Notes: a model not told the origin generated them from the sequence alone. A DNA stretch of 12,839 nt from Deltaproteobacteria bacterium (GCA_024280875.1 JAJRPH010000309.1:1-12839); one strand, 5' to 3'; positions 1 through 7,452 are shown, counted from the first letter of the stretch. Numbers and translations: made by a program.

Positions 1-400
1 ATTCTTTCATCCCGCCGTACATCATGGCAGCGGCATGGCAGCTGCTGATACCGTCATAGGAGAATTTTAAAGCGGCATCCCTGACACCATATGTACAACC
101 GGGGAGCGCAATATCCGGTTCTTTGGCCTCAATTTTCATGCCCATTACTTCTGCGATGGCTTCAGCCAGTTCATCAGTGCCTGCAACGCAGGAATTGGGG
201 GCAGCGTTGCCTGCCACAATGGCTTCCGCGTTTGCCGCACAGCCAGGAAGACCGCATCCGCCGCAGTTCGCACCGGGCAGAAGTTCATCAATTTTTTCAA
301 CCGTGGGGTCCACATATACATAAAATACTTTCGAAGCCACGGCCAGGCCGGCACCAATGATTACCCCCATTCCTCCCATCACTAAAAAAGCTTCAATCAT
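1..400 (-). CDS. rnfB: RnfB-like electron transport complex subunit, 5' part only
   Basis: This is the N-terminal 133 residues of an RnfB-type iron-sulfur protein; the rest lies beyond the left edge. RnfB is the ferredoxin-accepting subunit of the membrane Rnf complex, which couples ferredoxin:NAD electron transfer to ion pumping. Seen: a hydrophobic N-terminal anchor (about residues 4-22), then the Fe-S domain with Cys46, Cys49, Cys54 and Cys71 in the GANCGGCGLPGC context typical of RnfB. A later segment (PGCTYGVRDAALKFSYDG, then a Cys-His-Ala-rich stretch) matches the region before the family's ferredoxin domains. The start ATG (complement of 398-400) has a good upstream ribosome site, CAGGAG. 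No other rnf gene precedes it, so it is the first gene of its transcript or a stand-alone RnfB homologue. The family call is firm; membership of a full Rnf complex cannot be judged here. Confidence 0.88.
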   Translation of the reverse strand, partial: MIEAFLVMGGMGVIIGAGLAVASKVFYVYVDPTVEKIDELLPGANCGGCGLPGCAANAEAIVAGNAAPNSCVAGTDELAEAIAEVMGMKIEAKEPDIALPGCTYGVRDAALKFSYDGISSCHAAAMMYGGMKE

Positions 401-506
401 AATTTTACTCCTGATTCAAAAAACACCTGAACAATATCATAAATTTTGATGTAATAAGTTATTGCAACAAGTTTAAATTATAACATTAATTTTAAATCTT
501 AGCATC

Positions 507-530
507 AATGGTATGCCTGATGGTATGTCT
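507..530. repeat. tandem 12-bp imperfect direct repeat
   Basis: AATGGTATGCCT (507-518) is followed at once by GATGGTATGTCT (519-530), matching at 10 of 12 positions. Two adjacent 12-mers in a divergent promoter region could be an operator for a tandem-binding regulator, but no known motif is recognised. Confidence 0.5.
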
Positions 531-541
531 ATCGGAGACAT
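525..541. repeat. short inverted repeat ATGTCT-N5-AGACAT
   Basis: A perfect 6-bp inverted repeat with a 5-base spacer begins inside the second copy of the tandem 12-mer. It is about 125-140 bases upstream of the rnfB-like start and about 225 upstream of the PNP start. It is a candidate operator half-site pair; 6 bp is short and could arise by chance in this AT-rich stretch. Confidence 0.35.
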
Positions 542-636
542 GATAAATTTAAATTATTATATTTTTCATAATATTTTTAATATGTCAATATAGTTCATTG
601 CCTGTATTTGCTCTCAATATACATTGTATTGTTTCC

Positions 637-666
637 TTGACTGATTTATCGGGAAAAGATTAATAT
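637..666 (+). promoter_or_regulatory. putative sigma70-type promoter for the PNP-mtaD operon
   Basis: TTGACT (637-642, 5 of 6 to the -35 consensus) lies 18 bases before TAATAT (661-666, 4 of 6 to the -10 consensus). A start near 673 would give a leader of about 90 bases. The region is AT-rich, so chance matches are common; this is the best-spaced pair seen upstream of the gene. Confidence 0.35.
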
Positions 667-764
667 TTAAAATTGTTATTTTTTTTCCACGCTTTGTTTA
701 CAAAAATGAAGTCAGAGGATATTGGGCGGGGAAAACATATATATTATGGATGTAATGGATACAT

Positions 765-1598
765 ATGATGAAAACATACAGGCAGCAAGTTGAAGAAGCC
801 GTCGGGTTTTTGAAAAGCCATATTAAAACCCCGCCGGTTATTGGCATTATGACCGGCACCGGGCTGGGAGAAAGCATAGATGCCCTTGAAGTGGAGAAAA
901 CATTTGATTACAAAGAGATTCCCAATATACCGTTGTCAACCGTGCAGAGCCATCACGGGCGATTGATATCCGGCATCCTGGAAGGCCTTGACGTTATCGC
1001 TATGCAGGGAAGATTTCACCTCTATGAAGGGTATTCTGCCCTGGAAGTGACGTTCCCGATAAGAATAATGCAGCAGTTAGGAGTGCAAACCCTGATCCTG
1101 ACTAATGCTGCCGGCGGCCTGAACCTCTCATTTAATGCCGGAGATATCATGATAATCAATGACCATATCAACCTGACCGGGGAAAATCCTCTGGTTGGTT
1201 CAAACGATAATGATTGGGGTACCCGATTTCCGGACATGACGAGCGTGTATGATAAAGATTTGGCAGCCATTGCGAAAAAAGCGGGCCTGGAGTGCGGGGA
1301 AAACTTGCGAAAAGGCGTATATGCCGGATTAAAAGGACCCTCTCTTGAAACATCGGCGGAAACACGTTTTTTAAGACAGATCGGCGCAGATGCAATCGGG
1401 TTTTCCACCGTACAGGAAGCGATTGCTGCGGTTCATGCACAAATGAAAATATTGGGCCTGTCAATCATCACCAATATCAACGACCCGGACAATCCAACAC
1501 CGGACACGGAAGATTCGATTATTGCCGTTGCACAACAGGCAGCGTCTAAATTGTCCGGGATCATAGAAAGTGTTGCAAAGGAACTGGCGAAAAAATGA
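765..1598 (+). CDS. purine nucleoside phosphorylase family protein (possible methylthioinosine phosphorylase)
   Basis: A 277-residue member of the trimeric PNP/MTAP family, which splits purine nucleosides with phosphate into base and ribose-1-phosphate in the cytoplasm. Seen: GTGLG at 31-35 (phosphate loop; Thr32 at the human PNP Ser33 position), His63, Arg83 and His85 in GRFHLYEGY, TNAAGGLN at 113-120, purine-site Glu195 in GPSLETSAE, and Asn237 at the position of human Asn243, which favours 6-oxopurines. Differences by eye alignment: Leu194 for human Phe200, Phe213 for Met219, and no His at the human His257 position (Glu249 there), the residue that contacts the ribose 5'-OH. That pattern could suit a 5'-methylthio substrate such as methylthioinosine; this is inference. 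The ribosome site is weak, and Met2 (768) is an equally possible start. Its TGA overlaps the following deaminase start (ATGA), implying coupled translation. Confidence 0.9.
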   Translation: MMKTYRQQVEEAVGFLKSHIKTPPVIGIMTGTGLGESIDALEVEKTFDYKEIPNIPLSTVQSHHGRLISGILEGLDVIAMQGRFHLYEGYSALEVTFPIRIMQQLGVQTLILTNAAGGLNLSFNAGDIMIINDHINLTGENPLVGSNDNDWGTRFPDMTSVYDKDLAAIAKKAGLECGENLRKGVYAGLKGPSLETSAETRFLRQIGADAIGFSTVQEAIAAVHAQMKILGLSIITNINDPDNPTPDTEDSIIAVAQQAASKLSGIIESVAKELAKK

Positions 1599-2908
1599 GC
1601 AAAGTGGATATCCTGATAACAAACGGCGTTGTTGTCACCATGGACAGCAAAGAAAGGGTCATCGACAACGGTGCGGTGGCCATTACAGGGGATCGGATTG
1701 TCGATATCGGCCCGAGTGAAAAATTTTCAGAGTGTCGTGCCGGAAAAATAATTGACGCAAAAAACGGCATTATCATGCCCGGGCTGATCAATACTCACAC
1801 CCATGCGGCCATGACTTGTTTTCGGGGGCTTGCCGATGATCTTCATTTAATGACATGGCTCAATGATTTTATTTTTCCCGCAGAATCAAAACTGAATTAT
1901 GAAAAGGTGAAAACCGGAGCCCTGCTGGCATGCGCAGAGATGATTCTTTCCGGGACCACCTGTTTTGCGGATATGTATCTGTTTGAAGACGCGGTGGCAG
2001 AAGCCGCCAGGCAAGCCGGGATTAGGGCCGTGGTGGGGGAGGTGTTGTATGATTTTCCTTCCCCCAGTTATGGGACTATTGAAGAAGGATTTGCCTATAC
2101 GGAAAACCTGATTAAAAAATGGGAAGGCGATCCGCTGATCACTGTGGCCGTGGAACCACATTCACCATATCTTTGCGCCCCTGATTTGCTGACAAGGGCC
2201 GGTGATCTCGCAAATGAATATGAAGTGCCGTTGATTATCCATGTGGCGGAAACGCAAACAGAAGTGAATACCATTCTAGAAAGTTACGGGAAAACCCCTA
2301 TTGCGCATCTGGCGGAAATAGGTGTGCTGTCGCCGCTGCTGCTGGCCTGTCATTGTGTGGCCCTGACAGATAAGGATATTGACCTGCTGGCATCTTTTGA
2401 TGTCAAGGTCTCCCATAACCCGGAGAGTAATATGAAGCTGGCCTCCGGAATTGCCCCGGTGCCGCAGCTGATGGAGGCTGGGGTTTGTGTGGGACTCGGC
2501 ACGGACGGATGCACCAGCAATAATAATATTGATATGTTCCAGGAAATGGATACCGCTGCCAAGATTCACAAGGTCAATACCCTGGATCCGACGGTCATGG
2601 ACGCGAAAACCGTGCTGAAAATGGCGACAACTGATGCCGCAAAGGCGCTGGGGCTTGATGAAGTGACCGGCTCCCTGGTGCCCGGGAAAAAAGCGGATGT
2701 AATTGTTATTGATACCAATAAACCACACCTGACGCCCATGTATAACCTGCATTCTCATCTGGTGTATGCGGCCGGTGGAAATGATGTGGACACTTCGGTG
2801 ATTAACGGGCAGGTGGTCATGGAAAACCGGCGGCTGTTGACACTGGATATTGCAAAAGTCATGGCGGATGTGAATCAGGTGGCGGATGAAATTAAATTAT
2901 CCCGTTGA
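1595..2908 (+). CDS. mtaD: MtaD-type 5'-methylthioadenosine/S-adenosylhomocysteine deaminase, copy 1
   Basis: A 437-residue amidohydrolase that should hydrolytically deaminate methylthioadenosine, S-adenosylhomocysteine or adenosine to the inosine analogue. Full-length, with the complete metal/catalytic set seen at spacings matching the characterised Thermotoga enzyme: His68 and His70 in NTHTHAAM, Trp88 and Glu97 in WLNDFIFPAE, His189 in PHSPYLC, His216 and Glu219 in HVAE, His253, and Asp304 in LGTDG. The N-terminal strand region and the C-terminal segment (GSLVPGKKADVIVID) form the usual beta-sandwich. Its start lies inside the stop of the PNP gene, with AAGGA about 12 bases upstream, so the two are probably translated in series and act on the same metabolite. 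A close paralogue is at 10133-11455. MTA, SAH and adenosine preference cannot be separated from sequence alone; the segment after Glu149 has no Arg that would obviously bind the SAH carboxylate. Confidence 0.9.
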   Translation: MSKVDILITNGVVVTMDSKERVIDNGAVAITGDRIVDIGPSEKFSECRAGKIIDAKNGIIMPGLINTHTHAAMTCFRGLADDLHLMTWLNDFIFPAESKLNYEKVKTGALLACAEMILSGTTCFADMYLFEDAVAEAARQAGIRAVVGEVLYDFPSPSYGTIEEGFAYTENLIKKWEGDPLITVAVEPHSPYLCAPDLLTRAGDLANEYEVPLIIHVAETQTEVNTILESYGKTPIAHLAEIGVLSPLLLACHCVALTDKDIDLLASFDVKVSHNPESNMKLASGIAPVPQLMEAGVCVGLGTDGCTSNNNIDMFQEMDTAAKIHKVNTLDPTVMDAKTVLKMATTDAAKALGLDEVTGSLVPGKKADVIVIDTNKPHLTPMYNLHSHLVYAAGGNDVDTSVINGQVVMENRRLLTLDIAKVMADVNQVADEIKLSR

Positions 2909-2933
2909 CATTATAGCCATTTATTTATATGAA
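2905..2933 (+). promoter_or_regulatory. putative promoter for the formate dehydrogenase gene
   Basis: A perfect TTGACA at 2905-2910 overlaps the end of the first deaminase gene and is followed after 17 bases by TATGAA (2928-2933, 4 of 6). The 108-base gap shows no hairpin terminator, so readthrough from the purine genes is also possible. A second TTGACA at 2974-2979 has no good -10 partner. Confidence 0.3.
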
Positions 2934-3016
2934 TTTTTTCTTTAATGGAAAATATGGAACTAGGTGGAATGAATTGACACAGAATAAATGAGTGCCAATA
3001 AGGAGATACACTGGCT

Positions 3017-5788
3017 ATGGAAAATCAGAATACCATTGTCATCAATATTAATGGAAACCGTTTTAATTTTGTTAAGGGAGATACAATTCTTGATGTCGCC
3101 CGACAAAATAATATAGAAATTCCCACCCTTTGCCATTTGAAAGGGACATTGCCCACAGGAAATTGCCGGGTATGCGTGGTTGAAATTGCAGGGGAACAGG
3201 ACCTGACCATATCATGTGAGACAAAGGCGGCCGCCGGTATGATTGTTCAGACCGAATCCTCCCGTGTTGTTGCGTCCCGAAAACAAACGATTAAGAAGAT
3301 GTTGTCAATGGGGAACCATAACTGCGCGGTCCGTGCGCCCCATGAAGAGAGCTGGACTCAATATCAGCTCAAGGTCCAGGGAGAAGACAACAGCCCGGAA
3401 CTTTGTCCGGCCTGGGGAGACTGCCGCCTGCAGGATCTGGCCTATTATTACCAGGTTTCCGGCAGCGATTATTCAAATGTTCAAACCCTGTATTCCATGG
3501 AAATGGCAAACCCGTTTATTATTCGAGATTTTTCACGGTGTATTCTCTGCGGACGTTGCGTTAAGGCCTGTAATGAAATTCAGGTAAATGATGCAATTGA
3601 ATTCGGGTATGATGGAGACAGGAAAAAAATTGTTGCCGGTGATGACAAGCCGCTGAAGGATTCTGACTGTGTTTTTTGCGGCGAATGTGTTCAAGTCTGC
3701 CCGGTGGGCGCACTGGTTCCCAAGGATGCCAGGTTTGACAGGCAATGGGAAAGTAAAAAAGTCAGAAGTACCTGTAGTTATTGCGGCGTTGGGTGCCAGA
3801 TTGATTTTCACGTGAAAAATAATCGGATTATTAAAATTACCGGGGCCGAAGACACGGCGCCGAATGACGGCAGCTTATGCGTCAAGGGCCGATTCGGGTT
3901 TAACTTTGTTCATTCGCAAGACCGCCTGACCACGCCGCTGATTAAGGAAAACGGAAAATTCCGGGAAGCCTCCTGGGATGAAGCCCTTGACCTGACGTCA
4001 AAACGTCTTTCAGAGATCAAGGATCAGTATGGCGCAGATACCATCGGTGTCCTCACTTCTGCGAGAGTGACCAATGAGGATAATTATGCGGCCATGAAAT
4101 TCACCCGGGCCGTATTAAAGACCAACAACATAGATCATTGTGCCCGTCTCTGACACAGCTCCACAGTGGCCGGTCTGGCCGCAGCTTTCGGAAGTGGCGC
4201 AATGACAAATACCATCGGTGATGTGGAAGAAGCTGATGTGATCCTGGTGACAGGATCTAATACAACAGAAAATCATCCGGTTCTGTCAGCCTTTGTCAAA
4301 CGGGCGGTCAAGTTCAAGAATGCCAAAATGATCGTGGTGGACCCGAGACAGATCAAGCTTACGAAATTTGCTGAACAATGGCTGAGGCCGAATCTCGGCA
4401 CGGATGTGGCCTGGATTAACGGGCTGATGCATGTAATTATCTCAGAGAATCTCCATAACAAGGAATTTATTGAAAAACGGACCACTGATTTTGAAAAATT
4501 GAAATCAATGGTAGAAAAATTTACGCCGGATTATGTGGAAAAGATTACCGGCATTCCGGCGCAGCAGATTATTGATGCTGCTCGTCTCTATGCTAAGGCC
4601 AAGGCCGGTGCCATTCTTTACTGCATGGGGATTACCCAGCATACTACCGGTACGGACAACGTAAAATCCCTGGCCAACCTGGCCATGCTGTGCGGAAATC
4701 TCGGGATCGCCGGCGGTGGTGTGAATCCGCTCCGTGGACAGAACAACGTACAGGGCGCCTGTGATATGGGCGGATTGCCCAATGTTTTTACCGCTTACCA
4801 GCCGGTTACCGATGAAGCGGCCCGGAAAAGGATGGAAGACGCCTGGGGTGTTACCGGTCTGTCGGAAAAGAACGGCCTGACAGTGACCAAAATGGTGCCT
4901 ATGGCCCATGACGGTGAAATAAAGGCAATGTATATAATCGGGGAAAATCCGCTGGTGTCGGATCCTGATCTGAACCACGCTGAAAAGAGTTTTGGTAATC
5001 TTGATTTTCTGGTGGTTCAGGATATTTTTATGACCGAAACCGCCCAAATAGCGGATGTGATCTTGCCGTCCGCCTGTTTTGCCGAAAAAGAAGGCACTTT
5101 TTCCAATACTGAACGGCGGGTCCAGCGGGTTCGAAAAGCTGTTGAAGCCCCCGGAGCCGCATGGGATGACTGGAAGATCACCAGTGAAATCGCAAAACGG
5201 ATGGGGTATCCCATGGCATATAAGAATGCCCGGGAGATTTTTGAGGAGATTATGAAAGTCACCCCGTCCTACGCCGGAATCACCTATGACCGGATTGACA
5301 GGGAAGGGCTCCACTGGCCATGTCCAAGTCAGGAACATCCGGGAACTCCGATTCTGCATACCGAGCAGTTTACCCGCGGGAAAGGAGTTTTTCATGCCAT
5401 TGATTATATTTCGCCGGCAGAGCAGGTTGATGAGGAGTATCCGCTGTACCTGACAACCGGACGGGTATTGTATCATTATCATACCGGTACCATGACCCGC
5501 CGCACTGAAGGCCTCAATGAGCGGGCACCGGAATCTTTTGTGGAAATTTCAGCCGAAGATGCCAAGAAATTCGGCATTGAAGATGGATCCATGATTACCG
5601 TGGCATCTCGTCGGGGTGAGATCAAAGTTCGAACAAAAATTTCAGACATGGTGGACATCGGCACGGTGTTCATCCCGTTTCATTACGCGGAAGCCGCAGC
5701 CAATAAACTCACCAATGCCGCGTTGGACCCGGTATCCAACATTCCCGAATATAAAGTGTGCGCCATAAAACTCTCCGGCACCGCTTAA
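3017..5788 (+). CDS. fdhA: formate dehydrogenase catalytic (alpha) subunit, selenoprotein
   Basis: One gene of 923 residues, read through TGA at 4151-4153 as selenocysteine 379. It oxidises formate to CO2 (or the reverse) at a molybdenum or tungsten bis-pterin site and passes electrons along Fe-S clusters. Domains seen: N-terminal [2Fe-2S] with Cys39, Cys50, Cys53, Cys67; a NuoG-like His/Cys cluster region with His101, Cys103, Cys130, Cys136, spacing unusual; two ferredoxin [4Fe-4S] motifs from Cys175 and Cys218; the catalytic-domain [4Fe-4S] Cys253-x2-Cys256-x3-Cys260-x27-Cys288; active site Cys-Ala-Arg-Leu-Sec-His at 375-380; C-terminal pterin-binding domain from about 808 (YPLYLTTGR). Homology continues without shift on both sides of the TGA. 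AAGGAGA lies about 10 bases before the ATG. The architecture fits cytoplasmic NAD- or ferredoxin-linked enzymes, but no FdhB/NuoF-like partner or maturation gene is in the window. Confidence 0.95.
4151..4186 (+). promoter_or_regulatory. selenocysteine UGA codon and bacterial SECIS element
   Basis: The UGA codon at 4151-4153 is followed after exactly 18 bases by loop GGUCU (4172-4176), closed by a perfect GGCC/GGCC stem (4168-4171 with 4177-4180). AGCU at 4157-4160 can pair with AGCU at 4183-4186 to form a lower stem. The GGUCU loop and the 18-base spacing equal those I recall for E. coli fdhF, where SelB binds the hairpin; the flanking UGACAC also matches. This decides that the two frames form one selenoprotein gene. 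Confidence 0.92.
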
Positions 5789-5794
5789 AAATTA

Positions 5795-5831
5795 ATAAAG
5801 GGGCGGTATTTTTTTAATACCGCCCCTTTAT
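5795..5831. terminator. 16-bp perfect hairpin, probable terminator after fdhA
   Basis: ATAAAGGGGCGGTATT (5795-5810) and its exact reverse complement (5816-5831) flank a TTTTT loop, beginning 7 bases after the fdhA stop. The GC core GGGGCGG/CCGCCCC is followed by TTTATGTTATAT, a poor but T-rich tail, so intrinsic termination is likely, though it may also act as a 3'-end protecting stem. Confidence 0.75.
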
Positions 5832-5969
5832 GTTATATCCTCCCCGCCCGGAATTTTGTACGAGTCAGATATTTTTTCTTTCCCCCCGTTTTCTAATTGT
5901 TTGCGGATGTATTTCATTGAATTTGTAGCTCATTATATGTTAGTTAAACTATTTGTGCATATTTTTGGA

Positions 5970-6009
5970 ATCATTCGGCCTGGAGTGGGAGTATTTTCGC
6001 ATCATTCGG
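5970..6009. repeat. 9-bp direct repeats ATCATTCGG upstream of mlaA
   Basis: ATCATTCGG occurs at 5970-5978 and again at 6001-6009, start to start 31 bases, about three helical turns. The second copy lies at the putative -35 region, suggesting regulator sites. The rest of the 5832-6018 gap shows no gene or structure I can support. Confidence 0.35.
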
Positions 6010-6024
6010 TTTTTATCATATAAT
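5996..6024 (+). promoter_or_regulatory. putative promoter of the mlaA-mlaC-RND operon
   Basis: A perfect TATAAT at 6019-6024 is preceded after 17 bases by TTCGCA (5996-6001, 4 of 6). Transcription would begin near 6031, leaving only about 8 bases before the ATG at 6039, but about 38 before the in-frame ATG at 6069. If real, this promoter favours the later start. Confidence 0.4.
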
Positions 6025-6038
6025 AGAGTAATTTGACA

Positions 6039-6866
6039 ATGCAATACAATCGGCTTAAATTATTATCCATGCGATATTTTATATGCGGTATTTTTTTAAT
6101 TCTGAGTATGACTTCATACGGGTTTGCAGATGTCCCTATTGGGTCAATGTCCGGCAATGCCGTGAGTAATATGTTTGAAAACCCTGAAATAGATGAAAAG
6201 CCTGAATTCGATGAATTCGATGAATTTGGAGAGTTTGTTGAATTTAATGATCAAGACGTAATGGAAATCCATGACCCTTTAAGCGCCTACAACCGGTTTA
6301 TGACCCGGGTGAATGATAAAATTTATATTTGGTTTATGAAGCCGGTTGCCAGGGGATACAGTTTTATTGTCAGGGAACCGGTGCGCCAGTCTTTGTCGAA
6401 ATTTTTCAACAATCTGGGATTTCCTGCCCGGTTTGTTAATAATTTACTGCAATTAAAAGTAAAGCAGGCAGGGGTTGAAGCGGCAAGGTTTGGCGTGAAT
6501 ACGACAACCGGTCTTTTAGGGTTGTTTGATCCTGCCCGATCATGGCTGGAGCTTGAACCCTGTCCGGAAGATTTTGGTCAAACGCTGGGTTATTATGGGG
6601 TCGGCAGCGGATTTCATATTGTGCTGCCGTTGCTGGGTCCCTCAAACCTTCGGGATACAATCGGCAAGCTGCCGGATTACTTTTTAGACCCGGTAATTTA
6701 TATAGATGAAACTGAAATTATTTTGGCGGTTTACGGAATAAAGGTTGTAAACGCGACATCCATTTATATCGGTCATTATGAAGCGCTGAAAGAAGATGCG
6801 CTCGATCTGTACATTTTATTACGCAATGCTTATGAAACGAAACGACTCAAAGAGATAGAGGAATAA
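6039..6866 (+). CDS. mlaA: MlaA/VacJ family outer-membrane lipid transport protein
   Basis: A 275-residue MlaA (VacJ) homologue. MlaA sits in the outer membrane and removes or transfers phospholipids, handing them to periplasmic MlaC. Family motifs seen: HDPLSAYNRFM (78-88), KPVARGY, EPVR, FFNNLGFPARFVNNLLQ, NTTTGLLGLFDPA, PEDFGQTLG, and VLPLLGPSNLRDTIG. A signal peptide spans about residues 1-30 with likely cleavage after GFA; there is no lipobox, although MlaA is normally a lipoprotein. Between signal and domain is an acidic/aromatic low-complexity stretch (residues 56-69, EFDEFDEFGEFVEF) that also occurs in the RND exporter downstream. The start is uncertain: 6039 has weak GAG upstream, TTG 6033 is in frame, and ATG 6069 gives a shorter clean signal peptide that agrees with the promoter. 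The gap to mlaC is one base. Confidence 0.92.
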   Translation: MQYNRLKLLSMRYFICGIFLILSMTSYGFADVPIGSMSGNAVSNMFENPEIDEKPEFDEFDEFGEFVEFNDQDVMEIHDPLSAYNRFMTRVNDKIYIWFMKPVARGYSFIVREPVRQSLSKFFNNLGFPARFVNNLLQLKVKQAGVEAARFGVNTTTGLLGLFDPARSWLELEPCPEDFGQTLGYYGVGSGFHIVLPLLGPSNLRDTIGKLPDYFLDPVIYIDETEIILAVYGIKVVNATSIYIGHYEALKEDALDLYILLRNAYETKRLKEIEE

Positions 6867-6867
6867 A

Positions 6868-7452
6868 ATGATTAAAAGTGCATTAATAACCATATTGTGC
6901 CTACTGGGGTTGGCCTTTCCGGTGATGGCGGACCAGAAGGACACGGTTGAGAACTTGTTAAAGGAAAAAACCGAGGCGGTTTTAAAGGTTCTTCAGGAAA
7001 AAAATGCTGATGAACAAGTCACTAAAAGCCAGATTATGGATATCATCGGGCCGATCATCGATTTTAAGCTCATGGCCAAATTGACATTAGGTAGAACCAA
7101 CTGGGGGAAGTTTAGTGAAGCACAGCGAAAGGAATTTGTGGTTCTGTTTGTCAAGCGGTTGGAAAAATCGTATCTTGATAAAAGTTCAATGTATTGCTGT
7201 GTGGATGTTTTTTACAAACCGGCATTTACCAGGGGCAATAAAGTCTATATCCCGGTTGAAGTTTCGACCGGTGATAAACCTTTTAAAATTTTATATAAGT
7301 TTTATTCTTCCAGCAATAGCTGGAAGGCCTATGATGTGGAGGTTAACGGGGTCAGCCTGATCAAAAGTTACCAGGCCCAGTTTTCGGAAATTTTAAAAAG
7401 CGGGACTGCGGAAGACCTGCTGACGAAATTGAAAAAAACCGACGTTAAATAA
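6868..7452 (+). CDS. mlaC: MlaC/Ttg2D family periplasmic lipid-binding protein
   Basis: A 194-residue MlaC-type (toluene tolerance Ttg2D, hopanoid HpnM-like) protein, a periplasmic carrier that shuttles lipid between membranes. A signal peptide is visible at 1-21 (hydrophobic ITILCLLGLAFPVMA). Family features: IIDFKLMAKLTLGRTNW (about 63-79), the EAQRKEFVVLFVKRLEKSY helix, and a C-terminal YDVEVNGVSLIKSYQAQFSEIL segment. The length is usual for the family. An uncommon Cys-Cys pair (SMYCCVDV) sits where many homologues have other residues. The ribosome site GAGG lies within the end of mlaA and the genes are one base apart, so they are co-translated. The ATG start is well supported. Confidence 0.93.
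   Translation: MIKSALITILCLLGLAFPVMADQKDTVENLLKEKTEAVLKVLQEKNADEQVTKSQIMDIIGPIIDFKLMAKLTLGRTNWGKFSEAQRKEFVVLFVKRLEKSYLDKSSMYCCVDVFYKPAFTRGNKVYIPVEVSTGDKPFKILYKFYSSSNSWKAYDVEVNGVSLIKSYQAQFSEILKSGTAEDLLTKLKKTDVK

Larger units (their letters stand above)
401..764. other. AT-rich divergent intergenic region
   Basis: This 364-base spacer separates the leftward rnfB-like gene from the rightward purine cluster, so it should hold both promoters. It is strongly AT-rich and I see no credible coding frame. It contains a tandem 12-mer, a small inverted repeat and a plausible rightward promoter, listed separately. For the leftward gene only weak elements are visible, such as a minus-strand TTGACA at 588-583 without a well-spaced -10 box. 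No purine riboswitch-like core was recognised by eye. Confidence 0.6.

Noticed and set aside
91..360. Plus-strand 89-codon open frame at the left edge
   Set aside because: It is antisense to the clear RnfB-like frame with its conserved Cys motif.
660..764. Purine riboswitch in the PNP leader
   Set aside because: I could not find the conserved three-way junction core or its paired loops; an Infernal search would settle it.
2276..2758. 160-codon minus-strand open frame opposite mtaD copy 1
   Set aside because: Antisense shadow of a strongly conserved amidohydrolase; similar shadows occur opposite copy 2 and the RND gene.
2950..3000. Sigma54 promoter upstream of fdhA
   Set aside because: TGGAAC and nearby GG dinucleotides are present but no TTGC/GC -12 element at the required spacing.
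3017..4153. Formate dehydrogenase read as a truncated gene or pseudogene with a separate second gene from GTG 4166
   Set aside because: The frame and homology continue exactly through the TGA, the active-site context is CARL-U-H, and a SECIS hairpin follows at the correct distance.
4505..5482. 325-codon open frame on the minus strand
   Set aside because: It lies wholly opposite fdhA, the protein looks like no family, and it has no ribosome site; it is a shadow of the coding strand.
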